Of a stretch of DNA of 64,000 nucleotides, positions 43,689 through 52,691 are shown piece after piece. The stretch spans positions 1,736,001-1,800,000 of the forward strand of contig NZ_CP093312.1 of NCBI RefSeq assembly GCF_023213175.1, written 5' to 3'. Source of the stretch: Sulfurovum sp. XGS-02 (GTDB lineage Bacteria > Campylobacterota > Campylobacteria > Campylobacterales > Sulfurovaceae). The translations under genes and the position numbers were made by a program. Every line of letters begins with the position of its first letter. The stretch's first letter is position 1. A model generated the notes under the pieces. That model had not been told where the DNA came from and did no database searches. It saw nothing but the letters and a program-made list of their open reading frames with translations.

Positions 43689-44765
43689 TTATTCATAGTA
43701 CCGTTCTAATATCTCATATGCAGTATTACGTTTTGCAGGCTTTTCACCCACATCTCTAATCAGCTTGATCATCTCTTCCTGGTTCATCTGGTTTTTCGCT
43801 CCTGCTGCAGAAACGACATTCTCTTCCATCATCGTCGACCCAAGATCATTGGCTCCAAAAAGAAGTGCCATCTGTCCTATGTAAGAACCTTGTGTCACCC
43901 ATGAACTCTGAATGTTAGGTACATTGTCCAAAAAGAGTCTGGCTACAGCCAAATAACGAAGGTAGAGATTTGAAGAGGTCTTAGTGATCGTTGGTAACTC
44001 TCTTTTAAGCTGCGTATGGTCACTTTGATAAGACCACATGATAAATGCCCTAAACCCTCCAGTCTCGTCCTGAAGCTGACGTATATAATCCCAATGCTCT
44101 ACAATCTCACGGGTTGTCTCCACCGTACCGTACATCATTGTAGCCGTTGACTTGATCCCAAGCTTATGTGCCTGACGGTGCACTTCGAGCCATGTATCTT
44201 TATCGTGTTTTTTAGGTGCGATGATATCACGTACTCTGTCTGAAAGTATCTCTGCGCCTGCACCAGGGATCGAGCTGAGTCCTTTGGCTTTCAATCTACG
44301 CAACACTTCGGAGATACTGATCTTTGAACGGTTGGCAATGTAGTCTATCTCGATAGATGAAAAACCGTGTATCGTGACTTGAGGATATTTCTTTGAGATA
44401 TGTTCAACAAGGTCTTCATACCACTCTATCTGCAGTTTCGGATGTACTCCCCCTTGAAAAAGTATCTGTGTCCCGCCTATGGCCAAAAGTTCGTCTATTT
44501 TTTGATCGATCTCATCAAAGGACAGAATGTAGGCATCTTCTTTTTTCTCATGTGTATAAAAAGCACAGAACTTACAATCCACCCAGCAAATATTCGTATA
44601 GTTGATATTCCTGTCCACCACAAAGGTAGTAACCCCTTTGGGATGCATCTCTTTCTTGCGTGCGAGTGCCATCTTTCCAAGGGTTTTCAGATCAGCATTT
44701 TCAATAAGCTCTACTGCCTCATCAATACTCATACGTTTATGTGTAGAATTGGTACGAATCGTCAT
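43689..44765 (-). CDS. mqnC: Dehypoxanthine futalosine cyclase (radical SAM)
   Basis: A 358-residue radical SAM enzyme of the futalosine route to menaquinone. The cluster motif is CKFCAFY preceded by Cys (NYTNICWVDCKFCAFY, about 55-70). VDRNINYTN separates MqnC from the related MqnE. GGTQILFQGGVHP and IPGAGAEILSDRVR follow. It forms the cyclic dehypoxanthine futalosine ring. Most epsilonproteobacteria use this pathway for their only quinone. It is the last gene of the kdsA-ribH-nusB-mqnC block. Confidence 0.93.
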   Translation of the reverse strand: MTIRTNSTHKRMSIDEAVELIENADLKTLGKMALARKKEMHPKGVTTFVVDRNINYTNICWVDCKFCAFYTHEKKEDAYILSFDEIDQKIDELLAIGGTQILFQGGVHPKLQIEWYEDLVEHISKKYPQVTIHGFSSIEIDYIANRSKISISEVLRRLKAKGLSSIPGAGAEILSDRVRDIIAPKKHDKDTWLEVHRQAHKLGIKSTATMMYGTVETTREIVEHWDYIRQLQDETGGFRAFIMWSYQSDHTQLKRELPTITKTSSNLYLRYLAVARLFLDNVPNIQSSWVTQGSYIGQMALLFGANDLGSTMMEENVVSAAGAKNQMNQEEMIKLIRDVGEKPAKRNTAYEILERYYE

Positions 44766-44806
44766 TTAGTGCCTCACTTACATTGCGTTTTCACGCATAT
44801 CATTTT

Positions 44807-45205
44807 TTATTTCTCTTTATCCAATGCATCCAAAACACCATTGATAAACTGTGGTGACTTTTCATCTGCAAGTTCTTTTGCCAATTCAACCGCTTCATTA
44901 ATGATAATAGCTTTATCTGTTTTGGCGACAAGGATCTCATAAGCTCCCAGTCTCATGATCGCTTTTTCCACTTTGCCTATGGCATCATAATCCCAATCTT
45001 TCAAATGTTCTTTGATCTTGGCGTCTAACATTTCAAGATTCTCTATGGTTCCCTGGAAAAGTACATCTGAAAACTCTTTTTGCTTGTTTCGGATCTTGCC
45101 CTCTTCCAAAATTTCATCTGAGAACTTGCCTATATTCTCATTTCCCAGATCATAGGCATAGAGCAGACCTACTACTGCAGTACGTGCTTGATGTCTTGTA
45201 GCCAT
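44807..45205 (-). CDS. nusB: Transcription antitermination factor NusB
   Basis: A 132-residue all-helical Nus[22 protein letters not shown] at the start and AIIINEAVELAKELADEKSPQFINGVLD near the end are characteristic. With NusE it binds boxA in rRNA leaders to prevent termination. Its start overlaps the ribH stop by one base, the classic epsilonproteobacterial ribH-nusB pairing. Confidence 0.95.
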   Translation of the reverse strand: MATRHQARTAVVGLLYAYDLGNENIGKFSDEILEEGKIRNKQKEFSDVLFQGTIENLEMLDAKIKEHLKDWDYDAIGKVEKAIMRLGAYEILVAKTDKAIIINEAVELAKELADEKSPQFINGVLDALDKEK

Positions 45206-45672
45206 TAGTCAAGCTCACTGTAAAGGTTAACGAGTTCGATCAGACCTACCATCGCTTCAGCACCTTTGTTTCCTGCTTTGGTACCCGCTCTCTCTATGGC
45301 TTGTTCAATGCTGTCTACTGTAAGTACACCGAATGTTGCCGGTTTACCATGTTTAAGAGTGACAGATGCCACACCTTTTGTTGCTTCTGCCGATACATAG
45401 TCAAAATGAGGTGTGGCACCACGTATCACTGCACCCAAACAACATACTGCGTCATATTTACCTGAAGCCAATGCTTTGTCCAATGCGAATGGTACTTCAA
45501 AAGCACCCGGTACCAGGATAAGATCCAGGTCATCTGCATTTCCGCCATGTCTTGCATAGGCATCCTTTGCCCCTTCTACCAATCTGTCTGTAATGAAGTG
45601 GTTGAACCTTGCATTGATGATCGCTACTTTTTTACTCTTATCTACTGATAACTGGCCTTCTACAATTTTCAT
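45205..45672 (-). CDS. ribH: 6,7-dimethyl-8-ribityllumazine synthase
   Basis: A 155-residue lumazine synthase, the penultimate step of riboflavin synthesis, forming a large hollow shell. [42 protein letters not shown] and [17 protein letters not shown] are the family motifs in order, with the catalytic His in GATPHFDYV. It sits between kdsA and nusB in one block with spacing of 33 and -1 bases. Confidence 0.96.
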   Translation of the reverse strand: MKIVEGQLSVDKSKKVAIINARFNHFITDRLVEGAKDAYARHGGNADDLDLILVPGAFEVPFALDKALASGKYDAVCCLGAVIRGATPHFDYVSAEATKGVASVTLKHGKPATFGVLTVDSIEQAIERAGTKAGNKGAEAMVGLIELVNLYSELD

Positions 45673-45705
45673 GTTATTCCTTTACTTTTTGTATTTGATT
45701 TTTAT

Positions 45706-46506
45706 CTATTCGACGATCGTTCTGATCGCATCGATCTGTTGGATCAATGCATCCAATTTGCTTAACTCTATCATGTTCGGTCCATCACTTAAAGCGATAC
45801 TTGGATCAAAGTGTGTTTCAAAAAAGAAACCATCCACACCCACTGCTGCCGCTGCACGTGAAAGGTAGGGTACGAATGAAGAGTCTCCGCCCGAACTTGC
45901 TCCACCGGATGCAGGCATCTGTACAGAGTGTGTTGCATCAAAGATCACCGGTGCAAACTCACGCATTGTTTTAAGACCGCGCATATCTACAACAAGGTTA
46001 CCGTACCCAAATGTCGTACCTCTCTCGGTCAGCCATACATTATATTTCTTGGCATTTTCGTAACTCACCTCACCCTCAAACCCTCGGGTTTTAAGCACTT
46101 TTCCCACCGAGTGTTCCATCGCTGCAGGTGCCAAGAACTGTCCTTTTTTGATGTTCACTACCGCAGAGGTTTTTGCAGCAGCAACAAGCAGGTCTGTCTG
46201 GCGGCATAAAAATGCAGGAATTTGAAGTACATCGGCTACTTCAGCCGCTGCTTCCGGTTGCGTGTAGTCATGTACATCCGTTAAGATCTTATAGCCAAAT
46301 TGCTCTTTGACCTCCTGAAGCATTTTAAGCCCTTCATCCAGTCCAGGACCTCTAAAAGAGTCCAGACTTGTACGGTTGGCCTTGTCAAAACTGGCTTTAA
46401 AATAAAAGTCTTTGGTACAGTCATCATGGTACTGACCCAAAGATTCTGCGATACGCATCACATTGTCACGACTCTCCAGGACACAAGGCCCAGCGATTAA
46501 AATCAT
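45706..46506 (-). CDS. kdsA: 3-deoxy-8-phosphooctulonate (KDO-8-P) synthase
   Basis: A 266-residue KdsA that condenses arabinose-5-phosphate with PEP for the lipopolysaccharide core sugar KDO. It shows [35 protein letters not shown], the [11 protein letters not shown] lysine and [15 protein letters not shown]. The last part replaces the longer loop of some enzymes and may reflect a metal-dependent type. Its ATG overlaps the upstream permease stop (ATGA). Confidence 0.95.
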   Translation of the reverse strand: MILIAGPCVLESRDNVMRIAESLGQYHDDCTKDFYFKASFDKANRTSLDSFRGPGLDEGLKMLQEVKEQFGYKILTDVHDYTQPEAAAEVADVLQIPAFLCRQTDLLVAAAKTSAVVNIKKGQFLAPAAMEHSVGKVLKTRGFEGEVSYENAKKYNVWLTERGTTFGYGNLVVDMRGLKTMREFAPVIFDATHSVQMPASGGASSGGDSSFVPYLSRAAAAVGVDGFFFETHFDPSIALSDGPNMIELSKLDALIQQIDAIRTIVE

Positions 46507-47396
46507 TTTAGTCCTTTAGGCAGAGCTACAAGAAGCCCCGATAATATTACCAAGATTATACCCAAAACTGTCCAAATATCAGGAATGGGGTCTCCAAGCA
46601 TGATACCGATCACCACTGCAAAGACAATATTACTGTAACTAATGGTACCAACGATACCGGCCTTTGTCAGTTCATACGCTTTGGTCATCAAAAGCTGTGA
46701 GATCGTTGCAAAGATACCTACTGCTATCACATAACCCCACTCTATACCCTGCGGCATGACAAACGCTGCGAACATCCAGTCAAACTCTTCTGAAACGTTC
46801 ACATAGGGGGTGATAAGCATTAGAAGTAGTGGTGCGACCGTCCCTACCCCCATGAATGACATGACGATGGCACGCGTATCATAGTACTTACGGAGTTCCC
46901 GTATGGAAGTATACGCCAGTGCTGCCCCCATACCTGAAAAAATACCCAGGATATCATACTTGTCAAAGGTGCCTCCCTGGGGCTGTGCCACCAGAACGAT
47001 CCCTATAAACCCTATGATGATCGCCAATAAAGCACTCTTGTGTAACTTCTCATTTAAAAAAAGATAGGCAAAGATAGCCACAAAGATCGGTGAGGTTTTG
47101 TTATAGGTCACGGCTTCACCCAGGGGGATATATGCCATGATATAAAAATAGGCCAAAAGTGCTGCAAATCCCATAGAACCTCGGAAAATAAGCAAGAAAG
47201 GTTTCCCTCCTATTTGTTTTAAAGGGACCTTATAAATAGCGATACCTACAAGAATGACCCCAAAGATATTACGAAAAAAGGTCACTTCCACAGGGGGGAG
47301 TGCTTGACTCACGACTTTTGCGAACCCTCCCATCACAGCAAAGCTCAAAGAGGCTAAAAGCATCAAAAGGATACCCCTGTCCATATTTTTAATCAT
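46503..47396 (-). CDS. EamA/DMT family permease
   Basis: A 297-residue membrane protein with ten helices in two EamA halves ([19 protein letters not shown] and, later, [17 protein letters not shown]), the drug/metabolite transporter layout. [17 protein letters not shown] is the usual helix 2. The substrate is unknown. I chose the ATG at 47396; a TTG at 47405 and an ATG at 47384 are alternatives, and no strong ribosome site decides. It is coupled to kdsA by a four-base overlap. Confidence 0.85.
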   Translation of the reverse strand: MIKNMDRGILLMLLASLSFAVMGGFAKVVSQALPPVEVTFFRNIFGVILVGIAIYKVPLKQIGGKPFLLIFRGSMGFAALLAYFYIMAYIPLGEAVTYNKTSPIFVAIFAYLFLNEKLHKSALLAIIIGFIGIVLVAQPQGGTFDKYDILGIFSGMGAALAYTSIRELRKYYDTRAIVMSFMGVGTVAPLLLMLITPYVNVSEEFDWMFAAFVMPQGIEWGYVIAVGIFATISQLLMTKAYELTKAGIVGTISYSNIVFAVVIGIMLGDPIPDIWTVLGIILVILSGLLVALPKGLK

Positions 47397-47480
47397 TTTT
47401 GTCAAAAGAGTGTCCTCATTTTTTCTAAAGCAATTTTTTTCATAGATAAAATATCATTTGCTAATTTTGTGAAAGTGTAG

Positions 47481-47486
47481 CATAAT
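47481..47486 (+). promoter_or_regulatory. -10 box directly at the start of the 86-residue gene (leaderless)
   Basis: CATAAT is followed by six bases and then ATG (47493). The spacing equals that of sixA and the DUF721 gene, again leaving no 5' leader. Confidence 0.5.
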
Positions 47487-47492
47487 ACCTTT

Positions 47493-47753
47493 ATGAATGA
47501 TACAGAATTTTATACAAACCTCCTGGCCCTTCCCAATGGTGCCAATGATGTACGGTACCTTGGCAAACGATATCTGTTAAGAAAAGAGACATTGTTGGGT
47601 GGCAAACTTCTCAAAGTCTACGCTGAAGAGTTGGGTGGTAATGACATCGTCAGCGGGAACTACTACCCTACACTGAAAGACGGGATGCTGAAACCCTGTG
47701 AAATGTCAGACAAAAAAGTGATCGACTTTGTGCTGCATGCAAAAGCTATTTGA
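47493..47753 (+). CDS. Small protein of unknown function, 86 residues
   Basis: An 86-residue soluble protein (FYTNLLALPNGANDVRYLGK, KETLLGGKLLKVYAEELGGN). It has no membrane helix and no signal peptide. I do not recognise the family. It looks coding: it has a -10 box at the expected distance and a balanced composition. It ends with an eight-base tail-to-tail overlap with the DUF3108 gene and stands alone on its strand. Confidence 0.65.
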   Translation: MNDTEFYTNLLALPNGANDVRYLGKRYLLRKETLLGGKLLKVYAEELGGNDIVSGNYYPTLKDGMLKPCEMSDKKVIDFVLHAKAI

Positions 47754-48492
47754 TCCTTGTGAGCTTTGCATCGCCATAGAATAGTATATCTTTGATCACC
47801 GATCTATTGATAAATCCGTCTTGTGCAACAGAGAGCAGGATATCCCCTTTTTTCTTTCTGAAATTTTTTTGATGGATGAACGCCTTGGCATAGATCTTTC
47901 CGTCCTGACCTAGATCTTTTTTGTAATCAACCACTTGAACATCGTCAGGTACAGTGATCTTGACTTCACCCTTCTGTTTTTCAAGTCCTACTGATTTAAA
48001 GAGATATGTTTTTCCTTTCTGTTTCTGCTTCACAGCATGCCCCAGGTTGAAATAGAGTGTCAAGAGGTCATCTTCGGCATAAAATTTGAGGGTTTCGGTA
48101 CGGTCTTCCACCAATTTCTCTTTCCGCCATTTTCTCACTCTTTTTCTGACAGACTTCTTCTGATGATCAATATGATACTCTTTAATGACCTTTTTATTTC
48201 TCTTCTTGCTTGTCATCTGATAAAAATCACTGACCATGAGTCCATCTTTGATATGCCCTTTAGAGACATAATGTTCAGTCTGTCCGCCCATCAGTACTTT
48301 CGCCAATCCGGCCAGGGTCACTTTTGTATCGATCTCATAAGTCTCAGCATTTTCCGTAAGTCTGTTTTTTATGGTCCCTACAGTACCGAATATCCCAAAG
48401 GTTGCTTTATAGTCCAATTGTGTCACCTTAGCCGAAGCGAAACTTCCTAAAAGTAAAAACAGACCGCTCAATATAAACATTCTTCTTAACAC
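47746..48492 (-). CDS. DUF3108-like exported protein
   Basis: A 248-residue protein with a signal peptide (about 1-21, ending FASA). A beta-rich body (LDYKATFGIFGTVGTIKNRL, TYEIDTKVTLAGLAKVL, FINRSVIKDILFYGDAKLTRI) resembles DUF3108 periplasmic proteins of unknown function. The centre is very lysine- and arginine-rich (KKSVRKRVRKWRKEK). It is divergent from mscS, with the promoters in a 75-base gap. Confidence 0.7.
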   Translation of the reverse strand: MLRRMFILSGLFLLLGSFASAKVTQLDYKATFGIFGTVGTIKNRLTENAETYEIDTKVTLAGLAKVLMGGQTEHYVSKGHIKDGLMVSDFYQMTSKKRNKKVIKEYHIDHQKKSVRKRVRKWRKEKLVEDRTETLKFYAEDDLLTLYFNLGHAVKQKQKGKTYLFKSVGLEKQKGEVKITVPDDVQVVDYKKDLGQDGKIYAKAFIHQKNFRKKKGDILLSVAQDGFINRSVIKDILFYGDAKLTRIK

Positions 48493-48530
48493 ATCGATCC
48501 TTTTCTATCTCAATTTATACCAAATTCTAT

Positions 48531-48536
48531 TATAAT
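48531..48536 (+). promoter_or_regulatory. -10 box of mscS
   Basis: TATAAT here predicts a start near 48543 and a leader of about 25 bases holding GGAGG (48553-48557). This supports the ATG at 48568 over the in-frame ATG at 48538, which would lie upstream of the RNA start. Confidence 0.5.
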
Positions 48537-48567
48537 TATGTGTATAAAAAGTGGAGGACAACAAACG

Positions 48568-49761
48568 ATGCCAACAACTGAAGTAAATACGACCGAGCTC
48601 AACACCACACAACCCCTCAATGTCATAGATGACCTCTCAATGAACCTTGATGGGACGATACAGACACTGCTCGTACCTGTCTATGAGAGATTTCCTCTTT
48701 TGACCCATACCTTTTTTGATATCCCTTTGGCAAATCTTTTTGCTGCCATAGCGGTCTTTTTACTCTTTTTACTTTTTCGAAAACTCTTCACACTGATCAT
48801 TATAGGTACCCTGCAAAGAATTGCCAAAGTCACAGACACCTATTATGATGACAAAGTGATCTCTGCACTCAAAGGACCTATACGTTTTGCTTTTATACTT
48901 ATCGGTGCACACCTCTTCTTCCTACTGATCTTCAAAGAGACTGAATTCATTAAAAATATTCTCAATACATTGATTGTCTACACGCTGTTCTGGGCCATTA
49001 TTGCTGTGATGGAGTCTTTACGCAGTGCGTTTCACCATGCCACAGAGAAATTTAACCCCGACCTTGCCAAAGAGATGGGAAATTTCATACTCAAAATAGC
49101 CAAGATCCTTGTTGGTGCTTTAGGTTTGGGAGCCATGCTTCAGGTATGGGGGATCAATGTGACTGCGCTCGTTGCTTCTTTGGGGCTTGGAGGTCTTGCT
49201 TTCGCACTTGCTGCAAAAGATACCGCATCCAATATGTTCGGATCTTTTGCCCTACTTGCAGATAAATCTATACGCATCGGCGAATGGATCAAAGTAGGAG
49301 GCGTGGAAGGTACGGTTGAGGATATAGGCATGCGTACGACCAAAATACGTTCATTTGATAAATCACTCATCACGGTACCTAACCAGATCGTATCAAATTC
49401 GCCTATAGAGAACTTTTCCCGTAGAGGCGTCCGTAGGATCAAAATGCAGATAGGACTAACATACGGTACGAGCAGAGATCAGGTGAATGCCATCGTAAAA
49501 GAGATCAGAGAGTTGTTGCATAACCATGAGAAGATCTCCCAAAAAGAGACGTTACTTGTCAATTTTGAATCTTTTGGGGACTCTTCACTCAATATTTTCA
49601 TCTATACATTTACCAACACTTCCAACTGGGAACGCTACTTGAATATACGTGAAGATATCCATCTGAAGATCATGAAGATTGTTGAGGAAAACGGAGCAAG
49701 TTTTGCCTTCCCTTCACGCTCTATCTATGTGGAACAGATGCCTGATAAAAATATGTTATAA
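48568..49761 (+). CDS. MscS-family mechanosensitive channel
   Basis: A 397-residue small-conductance mechanosensitive channel. About four membrane helices fill residues 50-200. The pore helix carries the Gly/Ala repeat pattern (VTALVASLGLGGLAFALAAKD). The cytoplasmic beta domain follows (DKSIRIGEWIKVGGVEGTVEDIGMRTTKIR, then LITVPNQIVSNSPIENFSRR). It releases solutes on osmotic downshift. The choice of the 48568 start rests on the promoter and GGAGG positions. Confidence 0.92.
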   Translation: MPTTEVNTTELNTTQPLNVIDDLSMNLDGTIQTLLVPVYERFPLLTHTFFDIPLANLFAAIAVFLLFLLFRKLFTLIIIGTLQRIAKVTDTYYDDKVISALKGPIRFAFILIGAHLFFLLIFKETEFIKNILNTLIVYTLFWAIIAVMESLRSAFHHATEKFNPDLAKEMGNFILKIAKILVGALGLGAMLQVWGINVTALVASLGLGGLAFALAAKDTASNMFGSFALLADKSIRIGEWIKVGGVEGTVEDIGMRTTKIRSFDKSLITVPNQIVSNSPIENFSRRGVRRIKMQIGLTYGTSRDQVNAIVKEIRELLHNHEKISQKETLLVNFESFGDSSLNIFIYTFTNTSNWERYLNIREDIHLKIMKIVEENGASFAFPSRSIYVEQMPDKNML

Positions 49762-49762
49762 T
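49757..49762 (+). promoter_or_regulatory. -10 box of der, overlapping the mscS stop codon
   Basis: The extended -10 TGTTATAAT covers the end of mscS (TAA at 49759-49761), so der is transcribed separately with a leader of about 37 bases. Confidence 0.45.
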
Positions 49763-49805
49763 TCTAATAATTAATAGGGAACCTCTAAAAGAAAGAATTT
49801 TATTT

Positions 49806-51209
49806 ATGCAAGAACTTAAAAAAGTAGCAATACTAGGAAGACCAAATGTGGGAAAGAGTTCACTCTTCAACCGTTTGGCAAGACAAAGAGATGCCATCAC
49901 TGCTGATGTCTCTGGAACCACAAGAGATATCAAAAAACGTATCGTGACAATTTCGGAAAACCGTGACTTCGAAGTGATCGATACAGGAGGAATAGACTAC
50001 TCTTCCGAACTTTTCTCTAAAGTCGCCGATTTTTCAATGAAAGCTGCCAAGATGGCAGATATCATCATCTATATGGTGGATGGAAAGACATTACCATCTG
50101 AAGAGGACAGAGAACTCTTTTACAAACTTCAGGCACTGGGTAAGCCGCTTGCGCTTGTCGTGAACAAGATTGACAATGACAAAGAAGAAGAGCGTTACTG
50201 GGAATTTTTGGAGTTTGGTGCAGAGGCAACGTTTCCTATGTCAGTCAGCCATAACCGTTATTTTAATGACTTCTATGCATGGCTTGAAGAGTTGATACCA
50301 CCTCGTGAAGAGGAGCCTGCAGGACTTGAATTGACCGAAGATACGGAAATTGATCCTTTTGATGAGATCGTCCGTGACATCAATAGTACCAAAGAGGAGA
50401 TCGATAACGAGATCAAAGTGGCTATCATCGGTCGTGTTAATACAGGGAAAAGTTCACTCCTTAATGCACTGTTGGGTCAAGAACGTTCAGTCGTTTCTGA
50501 TGTAGCAGGAACCACGATTGATCCGATCGATGAAACCATAGAGCATAATGACTATAAGATCACCTTCGTTGATACGGCGGGGATCAGAAGAAGAAGTAAA
50601 ATCGTAGGTATTGAAAAGTATGCACTTACACGTACAGAAGAAATGCTGGAAAAAGCAAACCTGGTTCTACTTGTACTCGATGCTACCGTAGGTGTGACAG
50701 AGCTTGATGAAAGGGTTGCAGGACTGATAGAGAAATACAAACTGGCTTGCCTGATCGTTGTGAATAAATGGGATATCCATGAAGAGAAAACCTATGAAGA
50801 AGTGGTTGAAGAGATACGTGATGAACTGAAGTTCCTGCACTATGCACCGCTGATCACCATCTCCGCAAAAACAGGATTGCGTGTCAACAAGATACTTGAC
50901 AAAGTCACAGAGATCTATCAACGATATACCCGACGTATCCCGACTTCTGAACTTAACGATACGATACGCGAAGCCATCAGAAGACACCATGTACCGACAC
51001 ATAACGGTGCGGTAGTGAATATCAAGTTTGCCACACAGTATGAGACCAAACCGCCTAAGATCGCTCTTATCAGTAACAGACCTGAATTTATACACTTCTC
51101 TTACAAACGCTACCTGGCAAATTTCCTTCGAAGCAAGTTTGACTTTGAAGGAGTACCTTTAGACATTGTTGCACGTAGACGCGGTGAGCGTTTCGATGAC
51201 GATGAGTAG
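49806..51209 (+). CDS. der: GTPase Der (EngA)
   Basis: A 467-residue double GTPase needed for 50S ribosome assembly. Two G domains each have a P-loop: GRPNVGKSSLFNRLA near residue 12 and GRVNTGKSSLLNALL near 210. NKID and NKWD are their base-specificity motifs. A C-terminal KH-like domain (about 375-467) ends in VARRRGERFDDDE. Length is normal. Confidence 0.97.
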   Translation: MQELKKVAILGRPNVGKSSLFNRLARQRDAITADVSGTTRDIKKRIVTISENRDFEVIDTGGIDYSSELFSKVADFSMKAAKMADIIIYMVDGKTLPSEEDRELFYKLQALGKPLALVVNKIDNDKEEERYWEFLEFGAEATFPMSVSHNRYFNDFYAWLEELIPPREEEPAGLELTEDTEIDPFDEIVRDINSTKEEIDNEIKVAIIGRVNTGKSSLLNALLGQERSVVSDVAGTTIDPIDETIEHNDYKITFVDTAGIRRRSKIVGIEKYALTRTEEMLEKANLVLLVLDATVGVTELDERVAGLIEKYKLACLIVVNKWDIHEEKTYEEVVEEIRDELKFLHYAPLITISAKTGLRVNKILDKVTEIYQRYTRRIPTSELNDTIREAIRRHHVPTHNGAVVNIKFATQYETKPPKIALISNRPEFIHFSYKRYLANFLRSKFDFEGVPLDIVARRRGERFDDDE

Positions 51210-51230
51210 TTTTTTTTACTAACACTTCGC

Positions 51231-51236
51231 TATAAT
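51231..51236 (+). promoter_or_regulatory. -10 box of trpS
   Basis: TATAAT here gives a predicted start near 51243, about 20 bases before the ATG at 51263, with AGGATG as the ribosome site. A T-run (51210-51218) right after the der stop has no stem before it. Confidence 0.5.
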
Positions 51237-51262
51237 CTCCTAAATTTATTTTAGGATGATAT

Positions 51263-52225
51263 ATGCGTGTACTTACAGGAATACAAGCTTCAGGAAAACT
51301 TCATTTAGGAAACTATTTTGGAGCGATGAAGCCTATGGTTGAGCTTCAAGAAGAGCATGAACTTTTTACTTTTATCGCCAACTACCACTCACTGACCAGT
51401 TCAAAAGATGCAGCCACACTGAAACAGAACACGATAGAAGCTGCGGTTGATTATCTTTCTATTGGCATCGACCCGGAGAAAACAACATTTTGGGTACAAA
51501 GTGACATGTCTGAAGTACTTGAACTTTACTGGATACTCTCTAAATTTACGTCTATGGGACTACTGGAGCGTGCCCACTCCTACAAAGACAAGGTTGCCAA
51601 AGGCATCCCTGCAAGTCATGCTCTCTTCTCTTACCCTGTACTGATGGCAGCTGATATTCTTATCTTGGATACTGAAAAAGTACCTGTAGGTAAAGACCAG
51701 ATCCAACACGTTGAGATGACAAGAGACATCGCGATAAAATTCAACAATGAGTATGGTGAGATCTTTACACTTCCAGAGCACCTTGTACAAGAAGATGTTG
51801 CAACGATCCCTGGTATAGACGGGCAAAAGATGAGTAAAAGTTACGGCAATGCCATAGACCTTTTTATGGATGAAAAACCGCTGCAAAAAAGATGTAATAA
51901 GATCATCTCATCCTCCACACCGTTAGGTGAACCGTTGGAATATGAGGGGGACAATATCTATGCACTAGCCTCGCTCTTTTTAGATGATGAGCAGAAACTT
52001 GAACTCCAAGCACGTTATAAAAGCGGTAAAGAGGGGTATGGGCATTTCAAAAAATATCTTAAAGAGTTGATCTGGGAAGAGTTGGGTGAAGCCAGAGAAA
52101 AACGAGAGTATTACCTCAACCATATGGATGAAGTCAATGATATCTTGGCACAAGGGGCTAAGAAAGCCAAAGCAATCGCAAATGCCAAAATGTCTAAAGT
52201 GAGAGAAGCGGTAGGACTACTCTAA
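51263..52225 (+). CDS. trpS: Tryptophanyl-tRNA synthetase
   Basis: A 320-residue class I synthetase charging tRNA-Trp. The HIGH motif is LHLGNYFG (residue 14) and the KMSKS loop is KMSKSYGN (near 192). PVLMAADILILD and VGKDQIQHVEMTRDIA line the active site. Length is normal for bacterial TrpS. It is apparently a single gene with its own promoter; no tryptophan attenuator is visible in its short leader. Confidence 0.97.
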   Translation: MRVLTGIQASGKLHLGNYFGAMKPMVELQEEHELFTFIANYHSLTSSKDAATLKQNTIEAAVDYLSIGIDPEKTTFWVQSDMSEVLELYWILSKFTSMGLLERAHSYKDKVAKGIPASHALFSYPVLMAADILILDTEKVPVGKDQIQHVEMTRDIAIKFNNEYGEIFTLPEHLVQEDVATIPGIDGQKMSKSYGNAIDLFMDEKPLQKRCNKIISSSTPLGEPLEYEGDNIYALASLFLDDEQKLELQARYKSGKEGYGHFKKYLKELIWEELGEAREKREYYLNHMDEVNDILAQGAKKAKAIANAKMSKVREAVGLL

Positions 52226-52254
52226 AGTAACTCCTACTTTCACTCTATCTACAC

Positions 52255-52470
52255 TTACTCCTCTAGATCAAGATCCTCATCTTCATCATCAAGATCAAGA
52301 TCATCAGCTTCTTCTAGTTCCGCATCAGTCGGCATTTCATAGGCACTCTTATCTAACGGATCTACGAAATTCTGGTCATCGATCATATTGTACTGTACAA
52401 TTAAATATACGATACCTATAGACAAAAGTCCAACAAGCAATATTGCAAAGCTTTCTAACAAATTTTTCAT
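52255..52470 (-). CDS. Small membrane protein with strongly acidic tail
   Basis: A 71-residue protein. One helix (about 6-26, FAILLVGLLSIGIVYLIVQY) anchors it. The last 24 residues are nearly all Asp, Glu and Leu (EEADDLDLDDEDEDLDLEE). I do not recognise it. The coding nature is supported by the clear helix-linker-tail layout. Upstream lies an inverted repeat, AACTCAGA (52499-52506) with TCTGAGTT (52516-52523). It stands alone, convergent with trpS. Confidence 0.6.
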   Translation of the reverse strand: MKNLLESFAILLVGLLSIGIVYLIVQYNMIDDQNFVDPLDKSAYEMPTDAELEEADDLDLDDEDEDLDLEE

Positions 52471-52498
52471 CTTTTATCCTCAAATTGGTGGTCTGGCA

Positions 52499-52523
52499 AA
52501 CTCAGATATAACGTTTCTGAGTT
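52499..52523. promoter_or_regulatory. Inverted repeat upstream of the acidic-tail membrane protein
   Basis: Eight perfect pairs, AACTCAGA and TCTGAGTT, with a nine-base spacer, 29 bases before the ATG at 52470 on the minus strand. It could be an operator or a leader hairpin. The gap to murI (52524-52691) is otherwise AT-rich, with no gene I can support. Confidence 0.35.
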
Positions 52524-52691
52524 CCATAACTTGCTTCACAACAAATTAGGCTTTTTACATACAGTAAAACCGTATGGATGTATTCTAGCATAGATAAGTT
52601 TATAGTAGGTGTTTTTTATTAAAAATATATATGAAAATAACTTTATCTAATGTACAGTTATGTAGCAGTGTAGAAGGTGAAATCGAGGATC

